Source of the DNA: Coniferiporia sulphurascens
Lineage: Eukaryota; Basidiomycota; Agaricomycetes; Hymenochaetales; Hymenochaetaceae
Reading direction: 5' to 3'
Length of the DNA: 64,000 bases
Assembly: GCA_002794785.1 (NCBI GenBank)
Contig: NBBA01000001.1
Coordinates: 558,001 to 622,000 of the forward strand
This document shows positions 23,346 to 34,991 of the stretch, one piece after another. A model generated the notes under the pieces. It saw only the letters and a list, made by a program, of their open reading frames with translations. It did no database searches and had not been told where the DNA came from. The position numbers were made by a program, and so were the translations under genes. Position 1 is the first letter of the stretch, and every line of letters begins with the position of its first letter.

Positions 23346-24036
23346 GGACGCGTGAGTCACGCCCGGTGTAGAATCAAATGTTGTTTGTGCCGAACTGTAT
23401 GTATAGCACTAATTTCCACGCTTTTTAAGAACGTGAGGGTGTTCGAGTCACGAAGTTGATATGGCGCGATGGATTCCCTACGCTGTGAAGGACTTATCGG
23501 AGTATCGATCAGCCTGAGTTGCTAAAATCGCGACGGCGCGGATAGGGAATTGTTAGAGGAGGGACGTCATTGGCCGATTTACAGAAGCTCAAGTTCTTCC
23601 GTTCGCGTAAGGCGGGGGTTCGAAGCAGGAAGCAGCGAAGTTGTCGCTCAGAGACCGGCTCGGTCCGAAAATCTTGTTCGTGGTCGTGATGTCCACCCCG
23701 GATCCACAATTTATTTGAAATGAATAGAATATGTACCGGGGATGCGGGGCGAAGTTTAAGGATCTAAGATGCGCGGGGAGACTCGTCGGGGCGCACGACG
23801 GCGGCCGCGCAGACGGGAGAGAAATGTTATGCGGGGACCCGAGTCTACCCGCGGGCGACCCCGTGTGCGAAATGGCAAGCAACAGCCTCGGACCGGAAGG
23901 GAGAGACAATGTTGGGGAATTCGTGCTAATCAGACTCGGACTCGGACTGGGTGGACGACGCGGAGGGGTCATGGGGCCTTCCCAGCTGCGAATTCTCATG
24001 TGACATTCCTACTGGTTCTCTGGGCGTCATCCCCTC
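23346..24036. other. intergenic between NAT9 and aldehyde dehydrogenase
   Basis: No gene seen. It holds the NAT9 3' flank and the upstream region of the ALDH gene, GC-rich towards 24 kb. Confidence 0.5.
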
Positions 24037-24042
24037 TATAAA
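24037..24042 (+). promoter_or_regulatory. TATA box of the aldehyde dehydrogenase gene
   Basis: TATAAA lies 59 bp upstream of the ATG at 24101, followed by a pyrimidine-rich CCCTCCCACC stretch, the usual arrangement of a strongly expressed fungal promoter. Confidence 0.6.
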
Positions 24043-24100
24043 GTATCCATCTGGCTTGTCCCCTCCCACCACTCCCCCGACTCCCCCCTTCCTCTCCACC

Positions 24101-25865
24101 ATGCCGATCACATTCACCCACGAGTTCAACACCCCCGTCTACAAGGGCAAGACCTCCTTCAACACCGGCCTCTACATCGGCGGCAAGTTCGTCGACGCCT
24201 CCGACGGTGCCACACATGAGTCCGTTTAGCCGCATATACGCGCATACACCCAGTCCTTACTCTCCTTCCAGCGTCGTCAACCCCTCGACCGGCAAGGTGA
24301 CCACCACCATCTCCATGGCTTCCGCCAAGGACATCGACCTCGCCGTCAAGGCCGCCCGCGACGCGTACGACAACCGCTGGGGTCTCAAGGTCCCCGGTTT
24401 CGAGCGTGGCAAGATGCTCATGCGTCTTGCGCAGCTCATGGAAGAGTGCCAGGAAGAGCTCGCCGCCATCGAGGCGCTCGACAACGGTCCGTCCTGATCG
24501 ATATATACGTCATGATCGTCGCTGACCGCTTCCTCCACAGGCAAGACGTTCCAGTGGGCAAACACAGTCGACGTGCCTGCGTCGATTCAGTGCATCCGGT
24601 ATTACGGTGGCTGGGCGGACAAGAACCAGGGAAAAGTAATAGAGGTGCGTTTATCTCGTCTTCCCCGGATTTCCCCGCATCCGCCTTAAATCACGTGCTG
24701 ATCCGCGACCGATCTGCCCCGCACTTCCTTCCGCCCCGCAGACCGACGAGAGCAAGCTCGCATACACGCGCCATGAGCCAATCGGCGTCTGCGGTCAGAT
24801 CATCCCCTGGAACTTCCCGCTCATGATGATGGCATGGAAGCTCGGCCCCGCACTCGCTACTGGCAACACGCTCGTTCTCAAGCCGTCCGAGTTCACGCCG
24901 CTCACCGCGCTGCGCATGGTTCCCCTGCTCGAGGCTGCAGGTTTCCCGCCGGGCGTGGTCAACATCGTCAACGGCCTCGGCAGCGTTGCGGGTGCGGCGA
25001 TCGCCGGACATCCTGATATTGAGAAAGTCGCGTTCACGGGCAGCACAGCCGTTGGACGGCGCATCATGGAGACCGCTGCGCAGACGAACCTCAAGAAAGT
25101 GACGCTCGAGCTCGGAGGGAAGAGCCCGAACATCATCTTCGACGATGCGGATATCGACCAGGCTGTCAACTGGGCTTCGCACGGTGTGTTCTGGAACCAC
25201 GGCCAGGCGTGCTGCGCGGGTACGCGTATCTTCGTGCACGAGAAGATCTACGACGAGTTTTTGAAGCGCTTTACTGCCAAGGCGGCGTCGCTCAAGATCG
25301 GCGACCCGTTCGGCGTGGAGACGTACCAGGGCCCGCAGGTCTCGCAGCTCCAATTCGACCGCATCATGGGATACATCGACGCGGGTCTGCAGGAGGGTGC
25401 GACGCTCCACGCAGGTGGCGCACGCCACGGGGACGAAGGGTTCTTCATCCAGCCTACCATCTTCACAGACACGCGTCCAGACATGAAGATCGTGCGCGAG
25501 GAGATCTTCGGTCCGGTAGGCGTGGTGATCAAGTTCCACGATGACGAAGACGTGATTCGTCAGGCGAACGACACTCATTACGGGCTTGCGGCTGCTGTGT
25601 TCTCGCAGAACATCACCCGTGCGCTATCGGTTGCGCATAGGCTGCATGCTGGTACGGCTTGGATCAACTGCGCGAACACGATCAACACGCAGATCCCGTT
25701 CGGTGGGTATAAGCAGAGTGGTATCGGGCGTGAGCTTGGCGAGTACGCGTTGGCGAAGTGAGTATTTATGTTTTTCTTTTCGGAGGAAACTGGTATTTAT
25801 ATATCTCCTTCTTAAGCTACACCGCCGTCAAGGCAGTGCACGTTAACCTCGATATGAAGCTCTGA
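24101..25865 (+). CDS. NAD(P)+-dependent aldehyde dehydrogenase
   Basis: Oxidises aldehydes to carboxylic acids (acetaldehyde-type cytosolic ALDH). Five exons: 24101-24219, 24272-24486, 24541-24644, 24742-25757 and 25817-25865, giving 500 residues, the normal family length. The first donor is the slightly unusual GTCCGT; it is chosen because it restores DGATHDVVNPSTGK. Seen motifs: IPWNFPL (Asn of the oxyanion hole), GPALATGNTLVLKPSE (cofactor binding), FTGSTAVG, ELGGKSPNI (general-base Glu), NHGQACCAGTR (nucleophile Cys at residues 303/304), EEIFGPV, and the C-terminus ELGEYALANYTAVKAVHVNL. All catalytic residues are present and the frame is intact. The third intron (24645-24741) and the others are GT-AG. 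It sits in the spacer of the inverted repeat beside NAT9, same strand. I cannot tell the physiological substrate from sequence. Confidence 0.95.
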
Positions 25866-26871
25866 GTCCAGCATTCCCACCCCGCCCGCCCTGCCTCGTA
25901 ATTCCCTCCTTTCGTCTCATTAGCACTGATCGCAACGCAACGCAACCTCGGATTTATTGTTCGACCCTTTCTTCCTCCTCCTCCTCTTCCTTCCTTTGTA
26001 ACCGCACCAACCAGTCTCAAAGTCAATATGTTGTTTACAATTAAGTATGATCTAGTACGAAAACAAAAAAGAAATTGCTTGTATCATGTTCATGTTCATG
26101 TTTTTTAGCAAAGAATGTTCTGGAGAAGAATAGAAGAAGGAGACTAGGCGAAGAGAAGAAAGGAGAAGAGAAAAAAGGAGAAGAGAAAATGAAAAGAGCC
26201 GACGAGTTTCTTTCTTTTTCTTGACTCGGATGCCTTTTGATGATTTTCTTTTTTCTCCGTGTCGTTGGCGTCGTCGTCGTAATACTTATTGATCACATTT
26301 ACGACTCGTCCGTTGTCCCTCGTCCATTGACCCTTTTTGAATGTAATATTCAAGTTTAAAGCTCGAACCTTGATCGGTAGCGGTCTGGTTATTGGTACAG
26401 TACGGTACAGTACAGTATATACCGTAGCCGAACCGAGAAATCGGCCCGGGGTTACGGAGTCACGTAGGAGCCCAGCCTGTAGCTGATGGCGGACTAAGCC
26501 CAAAAACATGGATTTTTGATAGCCTGAGTACGACCTGAGGGTCCTTTCTTTTCAACCCCCCACTAGTACTGGCGTTGCATATACTGTACGGGGAACTTTC
26601 TTTTTCAATCCCCACTGTTCAAGTTATTGCATATACTGTATACTGTATACTGCATATACTGCATATACTGTGTATGTCGATCGACAACAGTCTCAGGCTG
26701 AGGGGATCCGCGCCATTAATTGACACTCTAGTGATTAGGGTACATCGTGAACCTATGAATCGTGGTGCAGCACTGCAAGAGTGAGGCCCGGGGGTTGAGG
26801 GGTTCGAACGAGTATAGAATTTCGGAGGTACGTGTACACTATGTACAAAGTCAAGGGACTATAGTGTAACT
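25866..26871. other. intergenic, includes ATACTGTATACTGCAT-type simple repeat
   Basis: No gene seen downstream of ALDH. At about 26,630-26,675 is a short tract of TATACTG/CATATACTG repeats. The right arm of the inverted repeat begins near 26,872. Confidence 0.5.
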
Positions 26872-29320
26872 TGGAGCAAGAAGAGTCCGTACGGCTCTGG
26901 ACTGATCTGAACTCCGATTCACGCATCCCCCAGGCTCCGCGTCCTCTGACCCCCCTCTTCCGTCCGTCGGCCGGCTTGGGATACCGGAGGCACGGGAGTG
27001 ACCGGCTTCGTGAGTCCTCCGGCTCGAGTCGCGTACGCGAAACGCAATTCCGGCGGATCGGCGTACGGCGCACGGCCGTCGGAGGGTGTCGAGCGGCGAA
27101 GACACGAAGACATAGAAGAAGAAAGAAGAGGGAGGAAAAAGGAAAGATTAGCTAGTTGTCTGTCCCAATATGTGAATGAATAACGAAGAAACTCACGGGA
27201 GGGTTTGCCTCCCGCTCGGCCTCCCACCCGCCTCGTCCCCTCCAACAATCAACGACAGTCACAGAGGGTCAAACGTCAAAGTCGTGGTGGTGGCCAGCCT
27301 CCACGACTCGTCAGCCGTCGCCGGTGCGTCCGCCTCCCCTCTCCACACTCGGGGCCAAGCACTGAAGAACCGAGAAGGTGGCCAGTCTCCTCGGTCCTCC
27401 GGTACTATCGCCTCCGTGTCCCGCCGCGCCCTCCGACTGTAGGTCCACTCCGCTGCAAAAGGAATCTGAAAAGAGAAGAGGAAGGACGAGCGAGCGTGTA
27501 GGTGAAAACGAAAAGGAGAACTCATTGTGACAATGCAACACCAGTCCCTCACGCTACGACTCAGGCTGCAGGGAACCCAGGAGGTGGCCGGCCTCCTGCA
27601 TTCCCCTCGCCATCGTCATCGCGTCCGTCGTACGCCCAACGCGTCTCGCGAGAAAATACCTGACTAAAGAAGAATCAGCCTGGTCTAAAATATGAAACAC
27701 AGGAGAAAAAATGAAAAGGGCTCTGGGATCCAAGACACGGGCCGATGTCCAACATCGCGACACGTCGCGGGCAAACAGGAAAGTCAGGAGAAGGGGCACC
27801 TTCCCCATCCTCCCCCGTTTACTCGGACGCTCGCCGCTCTCCTGGTACAGACGTCCCATATCCTAAATCCAATTTTTTCTGCGAACCCAAGTACTGAGCG
27901 AAGAAAAGACCAAGTGAGCGTACTAATGAGACGAAAAGAAACGACTCGCTAGAACCATCTCAGCCCAATCCCTCACGCTCAGACTCAAGCTTCAGAGACA
28001 AGACGAGGTGGCCAGCCTCTCCAGGTCTCGTCGCCATTGCCGTCGCGTCCGTCGCACGCCCATTAGCGTCTCGCGGCTGTTTGACCTGCCCTGCAAGAAA
28101 AACAGCCGGAAACAAAACGCAGCGTGTGAGAAAGGAGCGAAGCGGAGAAAAGGATGGATATGAGAATATGGGGACTTGTCTGGATCAGAATCGCCCCGCC
28201 TCCCCTCGCCCTGCCCTTCCATGGCACGGCACCGATAGGGAAAACCAGAGAAGAGGCACCTCCCCTGGCCGTCCCACCAGTACCGGCACATGTCGCTCGC
28301 CCGGGAACCACATCTCACTCCAACGTCGTTCTAATAGGATCTAAGGGAGGGATCAAGCGAAAGGGTAAATGCGACGAAAGTGGTTGAGACTCGCCAATAT
28401 GTCTCAATCCCTTCCCTCACGCTCAGACTCAAGCTGCAGAGACCCAAGGAGGTGGCCAGTCTCCCTGAGAATCCTCGCCATCGCCGTCGCGTCCGTCGCA
28501 CGCCCCAGCGTCTCGCGATCTAGATTCTGTGGGAGCAGAAGCAAGTGCACAAGAGATGGAAGATGGAATGAAGAAATGCACTCGTCTGCGTAACTCGACC
28601 TCCAGTTCCTCCACGCCGCGACACAGACGAGGAAGCACAGAGAAGAGGCACCTTCCCTGTACTTCCCCGCCAGGTCTGACGTCCGTCGCACGCCCGAGTA
28701 GCGTCTCGCGAGGTCCGGGACGAGGAGAGAGCAAGAGGGAGAGAGGGGGAGAGGGGAGGATAATGGTAGCACAAAGGCGTGATGATGGGTGTAGCAGTCA
28801 AAAGCCGCTGGGGTTTCGAGAGGTCTGGACCAGAATTCATGCGTTTTCGCGCCTGTTGTAGGCTGTTTCGGATGGAAACAAACGTAAACGCACTTCTGAA
28901 AAGCCAATGGAACATATGAGACCATATATATCGTCAGTGGCTGGTATGAAGACTGGAAATGCGGCTATCGTAGTTCAGACTACCTTTTGGTGGCGGTTCC
29001 GGAAGAAAACATAAGTCTAGAACGACTCTGAGGACTGTTGCACGAGGATCCCGTATTTTTCTCTCTTTCCTCAGCTGTAGAGTTGCAGAGTTAAAAACTA
29101 AAGCTTTTTTTCCATTGATAGTGTATACCGTATCAGTGTGACGGTCATGGAGGTAGTACTAGTGGTCGAAGGGAAAAGGACTCACGTTAATCATTAATTA
29201 ATATTGCAGGCTATGATGCGATGATCTGCAGATCAGCGCATCGGTATTTTAAAGCGGAGTTGTATTTCTGGTGCTTGGAGCCCCCAGTTTCTCGATGTCT
29301 ATTTAGTGTACTTTTAGGTC
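26872..29320. repeat. large inverted repeat, right arm
   Basis: Reverse-complement partner of 19,104-21,520, carrying the same exon-like modules in opposite orientation. Both arms therefore read inward towards the NAT9/ALDH spacer. No recognisable protein domain is encoded; the long minus-strand frames here are the same low-complexity frames as the plus-strand frames of the left arm. Confidence 0.85.
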
Positions 29321-29898
29321 ATGTCATCATTGTGTAAACGAGTGTATAATTTCAGCACATTTGGAACTCTATACTATGTAAATCCCGCACCGACAGGTAC
29401 ATCCGTCCACCGTGGACAACTTGTGCGGGAGTACAGAGCGCTCGACGGACCGCATATACTTGACCCTATGGTGTCGAAGTCGATATGGTTATAGTACGAG
29501 AATAACACTAAAAACTTGTAGCAAAATATTTAAATATGTCCCTGGAGTGGCTTCTATGGTAGAGATGAGAAGCAGATACCGAGGATGTTTCCTTACATCC
29601 AATACCGTGGTTCTCCGCTGGGTGAACCTGCTCGTCCGACGCCCATATTGGTTATCTATTAGACCCTTTCCGTAAGTCATTCTCCCGTAATTTTTTAAGT
29701 ATTGTACTTTCGCAAGGGATTATGAAATTTCGCATTCTGTTCCATTCTAATTTTTGGAGGACCTCATTTGGAATTTCATCGTTCCTCAATTTAATGCATA
29801 CTAGTATCGCGTATTTTTATTATTATCAGTCTGTCATATTCTCACTCTGCTTCCTATCCCAGGAGCCCTGGAACGGGGGAGTATACCGTTTGCCTGGT
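29321..29898. other. intergenic before the tRNase Z-like array
   Basis: AT-rich; no gene seen. It ends in the CACGTG-containing promoter of the first paralogue. Confidence 0.5.
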
Positions 29899-29928
29899 CA
29901 CGTGGTTAATTTCTTACTTGGTCACGTG
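29899..29928 (+). promoter_or_regulatory. paired CACGTG boxes upstream of tRNase Z-like copy A
   Basis: CACGTG at 29899-29904 (GGTCACGTGG) and 29923-29928 (GGTCACGTGA), 24 bp apart, the second 57 bp before the ATG. TCACGTG is the core bound by bHLH regulators such as Cbf1 and Pho4. Confidence 0.55.
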
Positions 29929-29984
29929 AAAAGACGCCTCTACAGGCGCAAAGCGCTTTTCTTGAACCACAACGCGTTTGGCAT

Positions 29985-31803
29985 ATGGCGAGCAAGACGG
30001 CGACGGCGCTTGCGCGCGTTAAGCGCATGTCTCTGACATTCTTGGGAACATCTGGTGCCGGAGGACCCTCACGCACCCGTGCCGGCACTGCAATCAGCCT
30101 TAACTTTGAAATCGATGGCAAGAGCAGGCCGCAGCACTGGCGTGAGTCCTTGCGACCGCGTACGCGTCCCTCTACGCTTTTGACTACTAAAACATGTATA
30201 TACAGTGGTGGACTGCGGAGAAGGAACCCGCCGGCAGATGGACCGCGCTCTCCGCCCGGTCATCATGAAAGAATGTGTTCGGAAGGTCTTTGTTTCGCAA
30301 GTTAATAGTGAGCGTTCGCACCTCCTTCTCATAACTTGTTTCTCAGCATTGTATAAGTATGCTAGGCTCATACACACCTGTTTTACATTTCCCCCCTAGT
30401 GGAACGTTGTATGGGGATTATTCCGTTGATGTACAACGTCATGAACCCCCAAACCGTCGGAAAAAGTCGGAAAGAAAATGCGGTACGCGTTTCCTCCTTA
30501 TATCTCTCATCCCTGCGAGCTGGGACGATGCGCTGAGGTTGAAGTGCTAAGCGCTTGCGTGTAGCCGTTGCTAGAGTTCTATGGTCCACGTGGTCTGCGT
30601 AAATTCATCCGCAATGGCTTGAGGGAAAATAATGTATGTCTGTTCGGCAAGTATGTGGTGCACGAGCTGCATCTGCCGATCAGAACAACAAGCCGCCAGG
30701 CGCTGCTGATGGATAGTAATGCAGGCGAGGTTTCTGAAAAGCCAAAAAAGGAAAACAAACACCGGAACGAGATCCCTGGGAAGGATATACTGTGCATACC
30801 CGAGATAAGACGTCTGTGGCTGGATATCATACCCGAGTCACCGGGCGTACGAGTCGATGCTGGCCCTAGCATGGAACGGAGTCCGTCCGTCTCCTCTCCT
30901 CTCCACCATTTCCAGCTTTCCCTATGCCTGGTCACATGTTTCCTGGATATGACGCTGATGCTAGTGCAGGGGGAGGTCTGGGTTTCGTTTTCACCGAGCG
31001 CGTTGCTCCAAATGGTTGCATTTCCCGGAAAATCGCCATTCTAGGGAGCACGAAATACCCTCACCCTATGCAGAAGGTGACCATAGACGCGACGGTTATG
31101 GTTCACGGCTTGAGATATGCATGGGTCCCTCCTGGCGTATCAAGCTCCGCAAAGGGGCAGCAAACCAGCATGGGAGAAGATGTCGAACCCCTGTCCGAAG
31201 GTGTTTCTGTTACGACACAAGCTAGTACTGGTGAATCGCCACCTGAAAGCGAGATAACCGACGTAAAATCTGCCATCGTAAAAGACGAACAGGCTACAAT
31301 ACCTCAAGTCAAGTTTGTAAAACCTATAGACTCATCTCGTAAACAAGATGATGACGCAGAAAAGACGAAGCTCATGTCATTTGCCAACCTACGTTCGCGT
31401 GCCGCCCTCCATAATCACGTAACACCAGACATGGTGGGCGAGTTCGCGCGCTCTGTCCGAGCGCGCAGGCTCTTCCTCAGCCAGTTTTCCGAGAGGTACG
31501 TCGATCTACCGTTACCATGCTCATCCTACCCACTTTGGTCGTGACGTTGTCTGTCCTTTTTATCGAAACATCTTTTCCCGCAGGTTTGCCTCATCAGAGC
31601 CGAGCGTCTATCCAGATGGTCTGGAAGGCGGCGGCGAAAGCCCGCTCCGTTCACCTGTGATGGCCGAGATTGAGCGGCAGGCGAGTGAGGCGTTTGGCGG
31701 ACGCGCAGTCGCGACGCATGACCTACTTGTCGCCTTCGTAGACCTGATCAAGCTGACAGGGTCGTCTGCGGAGACACTCGAAGACGCCGAATCGTCTTCA
31801 TAA
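29985..31803 (+). CDS. tRNase Z (ELAC)-like protein, predicted inactive, copy A
   Basis: Six exons: 29985-30141, 30206-30307, 30400-30482, 30565-30880, 30970-31495 and 31584-31803; 467 residues, frame intact. The fold is tRNase Z-like: LTFLGTSGAGGPSRTR, LVDCGEGTRRQ, LLEFYGPRGLRKFI, RVDAGPS, LGFVFTER, KIAILGST, ATVMVHGLRYA, VTPDMVGEFARSVRARRL, MAEIERQASEAFG. Known tRNase Z enzymes bind two zinc ions through HxHxDH and further His/Asp residues. Here the position of THLHGDHC reads SQVNMERC (split by intron 2), the usual GDT reads GST, HEAT reads HGLR, and HST reads HVT. The His before the GYVF-like strand is also absent. tRNA 3'-end cleavage is therefore unlikely. A Ser/Thr/Glu-rich insert of about 100 residues precedes VTPDMVG. 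It may bind RNA or a partner without cutting. Confidence 0.85.
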
Positions 31804-32231
31804 AGTGGCCGCATGCAATCGACTAGGCTGTTCCACGCTTCAGTCAATAGTACTGTATGTATGTTTCTAGAACTGCAGGACTGTGCCTTGGGTCGGAGCA
31901 AACCTCTGCATTTACAGCTGGGTACTCAGATCGGCCTAGTATTTGACTGGAGACGCTAGTGTCGCAGACTATCTATAGCGTTAGATTCAATGAATTTACC
32001 GGCGTTACAGTTTACTTAGTCTAAAAGACATGTATCCACTGACACACTCATAGTGTTAGTACATTTGGTATATGATGCGGACATTCGTTCCTTACCTCAA
32101 GTTACCGAGCTCGAGCTTTACATGTTTCTGCTGTACCGACTTTCTTCCGTACTTAAGAGTCTAGTTATACACCATATATTACAGTTGCTACTTCAAGTAC
32201 TTGTCCGGGCCGAACTTCCGAAGCTATGCGT
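31804..32231. other. intergenic between copies A and B
   Basis: No gene seen; 3' flank of copy A and upstream region of copy B. Confidence 0.5.
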
Positions 32232-32267
32232 CACGTGTATTACGCGCTCCGCAAATGTGATCACGTG
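32232..32267 (+). promoter_or_regulatory. paired CACGTG boxes upstream of tRNase Z-like copy B
   Basis: CACGTG at 32232-32237 (CGTCACGTGT) and 32262-32267 (GATCACGTGA), 30 bp apart; the second lies 84 bp before the ATG at 32351. Confidence 0.55.
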
Positions 32268-32350
32268 ATATTTCACGTTTGCCGAATCCTGCCCTTCGGA
32301 GAGCGGCCTTGAACTTCAAGCGACCAATTCTTCCTGCGGAACAGTCGGCG

Positions 32351-34226
32351 ATGGCAGAAACAACGCTCGCGCGCGTTGGGCGCATGTGGCTCACATTCCT
32401 GGGTACAGCCGGCGCTGGGGGCTGCTCGCGCACACGTTCTGGTTCTGCGACAAGTCTCAGCTTCGAGACGAGCGATGGAGTGCAAAACTGGCGTGAGTTC
32501 GATTCCCAACCCTCGTCTATGTCTTCTGGCTAATCTTCGTGTCCTGTTAACGTAATGGCTAGTGGTGAACTGCGGCGAAGGTACCAGACGGCAACTGTTT
32601 CGCACACACCACCCAAGTATCAAAAGCAGGAGTATTCGGAGGGTGTTCGTGTCGCAATTGGATAGTAAGCGTTCCTCCTTCCGTTGTAAAGCCATATTTA
32701 GTGTACGGGGGTTAATGTACCTTTCGACCTTCCTTCCTCTAGTGGATCATTGCATGGGTATACTGCCGGTAATGTCCTCCGTCATGGATATCTACACCGT
32801 AAGGAAACGCCAAAGTGAGGTACGCTCTCCCGACTCTATCCCCTCCCTGCCTAGTCAATCACGTGTTGAGCTATTGTGCTGTAACACTGCGTCTGTTTTC
32901 CTCTGTTAGGCATAGAATCTAGCACTAATTGCTTATGTTTAGTTGACACTCGAGTTCTACGGTCCAAAAGGTCTCCGCCGATTCATCCACGAAAGCATAC
33001 GATTGAATAGAATGCATGTGGGAGGAAAATACGCAGTACACGAGTTGCAACTGGAGGGAAAAGATGATACAGCCTACTGGGAAAATATAATGTACTCCTC
33101 AACAAACAAGACTCGTGCCGAGAGTCCTAAAAAGGGGGATAAACACCCGAACGAGATCCTCGGAAGAAATCTCTTGTGCAAACCCACGGATGGAAAACTG
33201 TGGCTAGATATCGTGCCCGAGTCGCAACACATACGAGTTGATGCTGGTTTGGGCCTTACGACTGGTACGTACGTTACCTCTTGACTGTCTCACGATCTTC
33301 CTCATTCATTTTATTTCCTTTCTCTGCAATATTAACGCTTGTATGAGAGCAGATGGGGGGTTAGGTTTCGTTTTTACAGAGCGCGACGCCCCGACAGATC
33401 GTACCCCTCGCAAAGTCGCCATCTTAGGCTGCGCGGAATATTCGTCTCATATGAAAGAAATTTCCATGGACGCAACGGCTATGGTGCATGGTATGAGATA
33501 CGCAAGGATTTCTCCGGAATTAGCAAATTTTGAAAAAGGAGTATATGTTCCCCTTTTGGAGGAAGTAAAACGACCGTCCGAAGACGACCCAGGTGCGACT
33601 AAAGTCAACACAAGCGAATCACCCTCCTTAGACGCGACCGATTTGGACTCCGTTGCCACCGATTCGAACGACCTTCACGGCGTACGGGAGCCAGACTTAC
33701 GAACGCCAGATGTACAGACGTCGGTTCCTCCAGCTGAAATTGCAGAGCCTTCGATGCCCTTATTTGAGTTGCTAGAACAAGGCGGAAAAACGTTGCATAA
33801 TGACCCGAGGCCCGGCTCGCGCCCAAATTTCACTCGCCGCTCGTATGTTACTCCGGGTATTGTAGGAGAGTTCGCTCGATCTGCGCGCGCGCAACAGCTC
33901 TACCTCAATCACTTCATACCAAGGTGTGCTATGCCGCTACCACGTCACTCGTCCCACGGACACTACACCTTTTTCCCATACCATTGATGCACGGTATTTT
34001 CCGCAGGTTTCCTCAAGCCCTACCGCCTACCCGACGTTCTGTTTTAAGAGACAAAGTCTCGCCTAATGAACCCATAATTTCGGAGATCGAGCGGCAGGCA
34101 ACAGAAACGTTTAAAGGACCCTGGGTAACTGCAGCATACGATCTGCTCGTCGTCCCGGTGCTGCCGGTAGAATTGAGCGCACCTGTGGAGGCACCTGTAG
34201 AGGCTTCTGAGGATACAGAGAAATGA
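32351..34226 (+). CDS. tRNase Z (ELAC)-like protein, predicted inactive, copy B
   Basis: Same six-exon structure as copy A: 32351-32492, 32563-32664, 32743-32819, 32943-33264, 33353-33923 and 34007-34226; 477 residues, intact. Shared blocks: LTFLGTAGAGGCSRTR, LVNCGEGTRRQ, LTLEFYGPKGLRRFI, KHPNEILGRNL, LGFVFTERDAP, KVAILGCAEY, ATAMVHGMRYARISPE, VTPGIVGEFARSARAQQLYL and SEIERQATETF. The metal motif reads SQLDMDHC, so Asp and His of the canonical HxHxDH are kept but both leading His are lost. GDT is GCA, HEAT is HGMR and HST is YVT. With one or two possible ligands left, catalysis is improbable. A long acidic/Ser-rich insert (about 33560-33830) lies before VTPGIVG. Confidence 0.85.
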
Positions 34227-34991
34227 ATACGAGTCCGTGGTCGACTATCAACAGGGAATGACGCACTAAGTGTATCACGTTGGAAAAGGGACGTTGTCGA
34301 GCACAGGCACTGCAACGTCTTAACGCCGACGCTGGCGTATTGAGCAATGCACATTTTCCGGTCCCTGATGCTGTCTCTTGGCGGAACGGACCTTCGCATT
34401 TGCTGGGCGACCGCAGCTGTGTATTCGGCTGTAGATTGACTCGGTATTGACTGACGACATTGCGCCTGCTAGATCGTGATACAGACTTCGCTTTGGCTGT
34501 CTTAGAATTATCCTAGGTTGTACGGTAATCATCTTTAATCTTAGACGATGCACGTATTTAAAAAAATAAGATGGTAAGGTCCAAAAAGAACTTGAAAGTC
34601 TGGTCGTAAAGTTGGAACCCGAGAAATCCGACTGTGTTATTACGTGTTCTTCAGTGATCTCTGCCTCTAAGATGGGAATAATAGTGTCTAGACCGGACGC
34701 TACGCAGCACAAAAGTTATCAGTCCTTAGTAATTGTACGTTGTACGCTCTCTACTATCATATGCCCTCTCTTACAAAGTCACATCCGAATTTAAAAAACT
34801 GCTTTAAATGCGAGAACACCTCAAGGTCTTATCGCAAAAATCAGCCAGAAATATTCATACATTACACATATGCTCCCATGCAATTTTTTTGATGCCTTTA
34901 CTATAGGGTAGAAACCGAAAATTCAAAGTTTGTCTAAGGATGTGACTTTGAAAGAGACGCCATACGATAGTACCGTTAGTACGGGTGACCG
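34227..34991. other. intergenic between copy B and the retroelement insertion
   Basis: AT-rich, no gene seen. Confidence 0.5.

Noticed and set aside
24691..25578. 295-residue minus-strand frame opposite ALDH
   Set aside because: Shadow of the highly conserved ALDH exon in GC-rich codons; no domain.
26750..26830. GGGGTTCGAAC word resembling a tRNA B box
   Set aside because: No acceptor or anticodon stem pairs around it.
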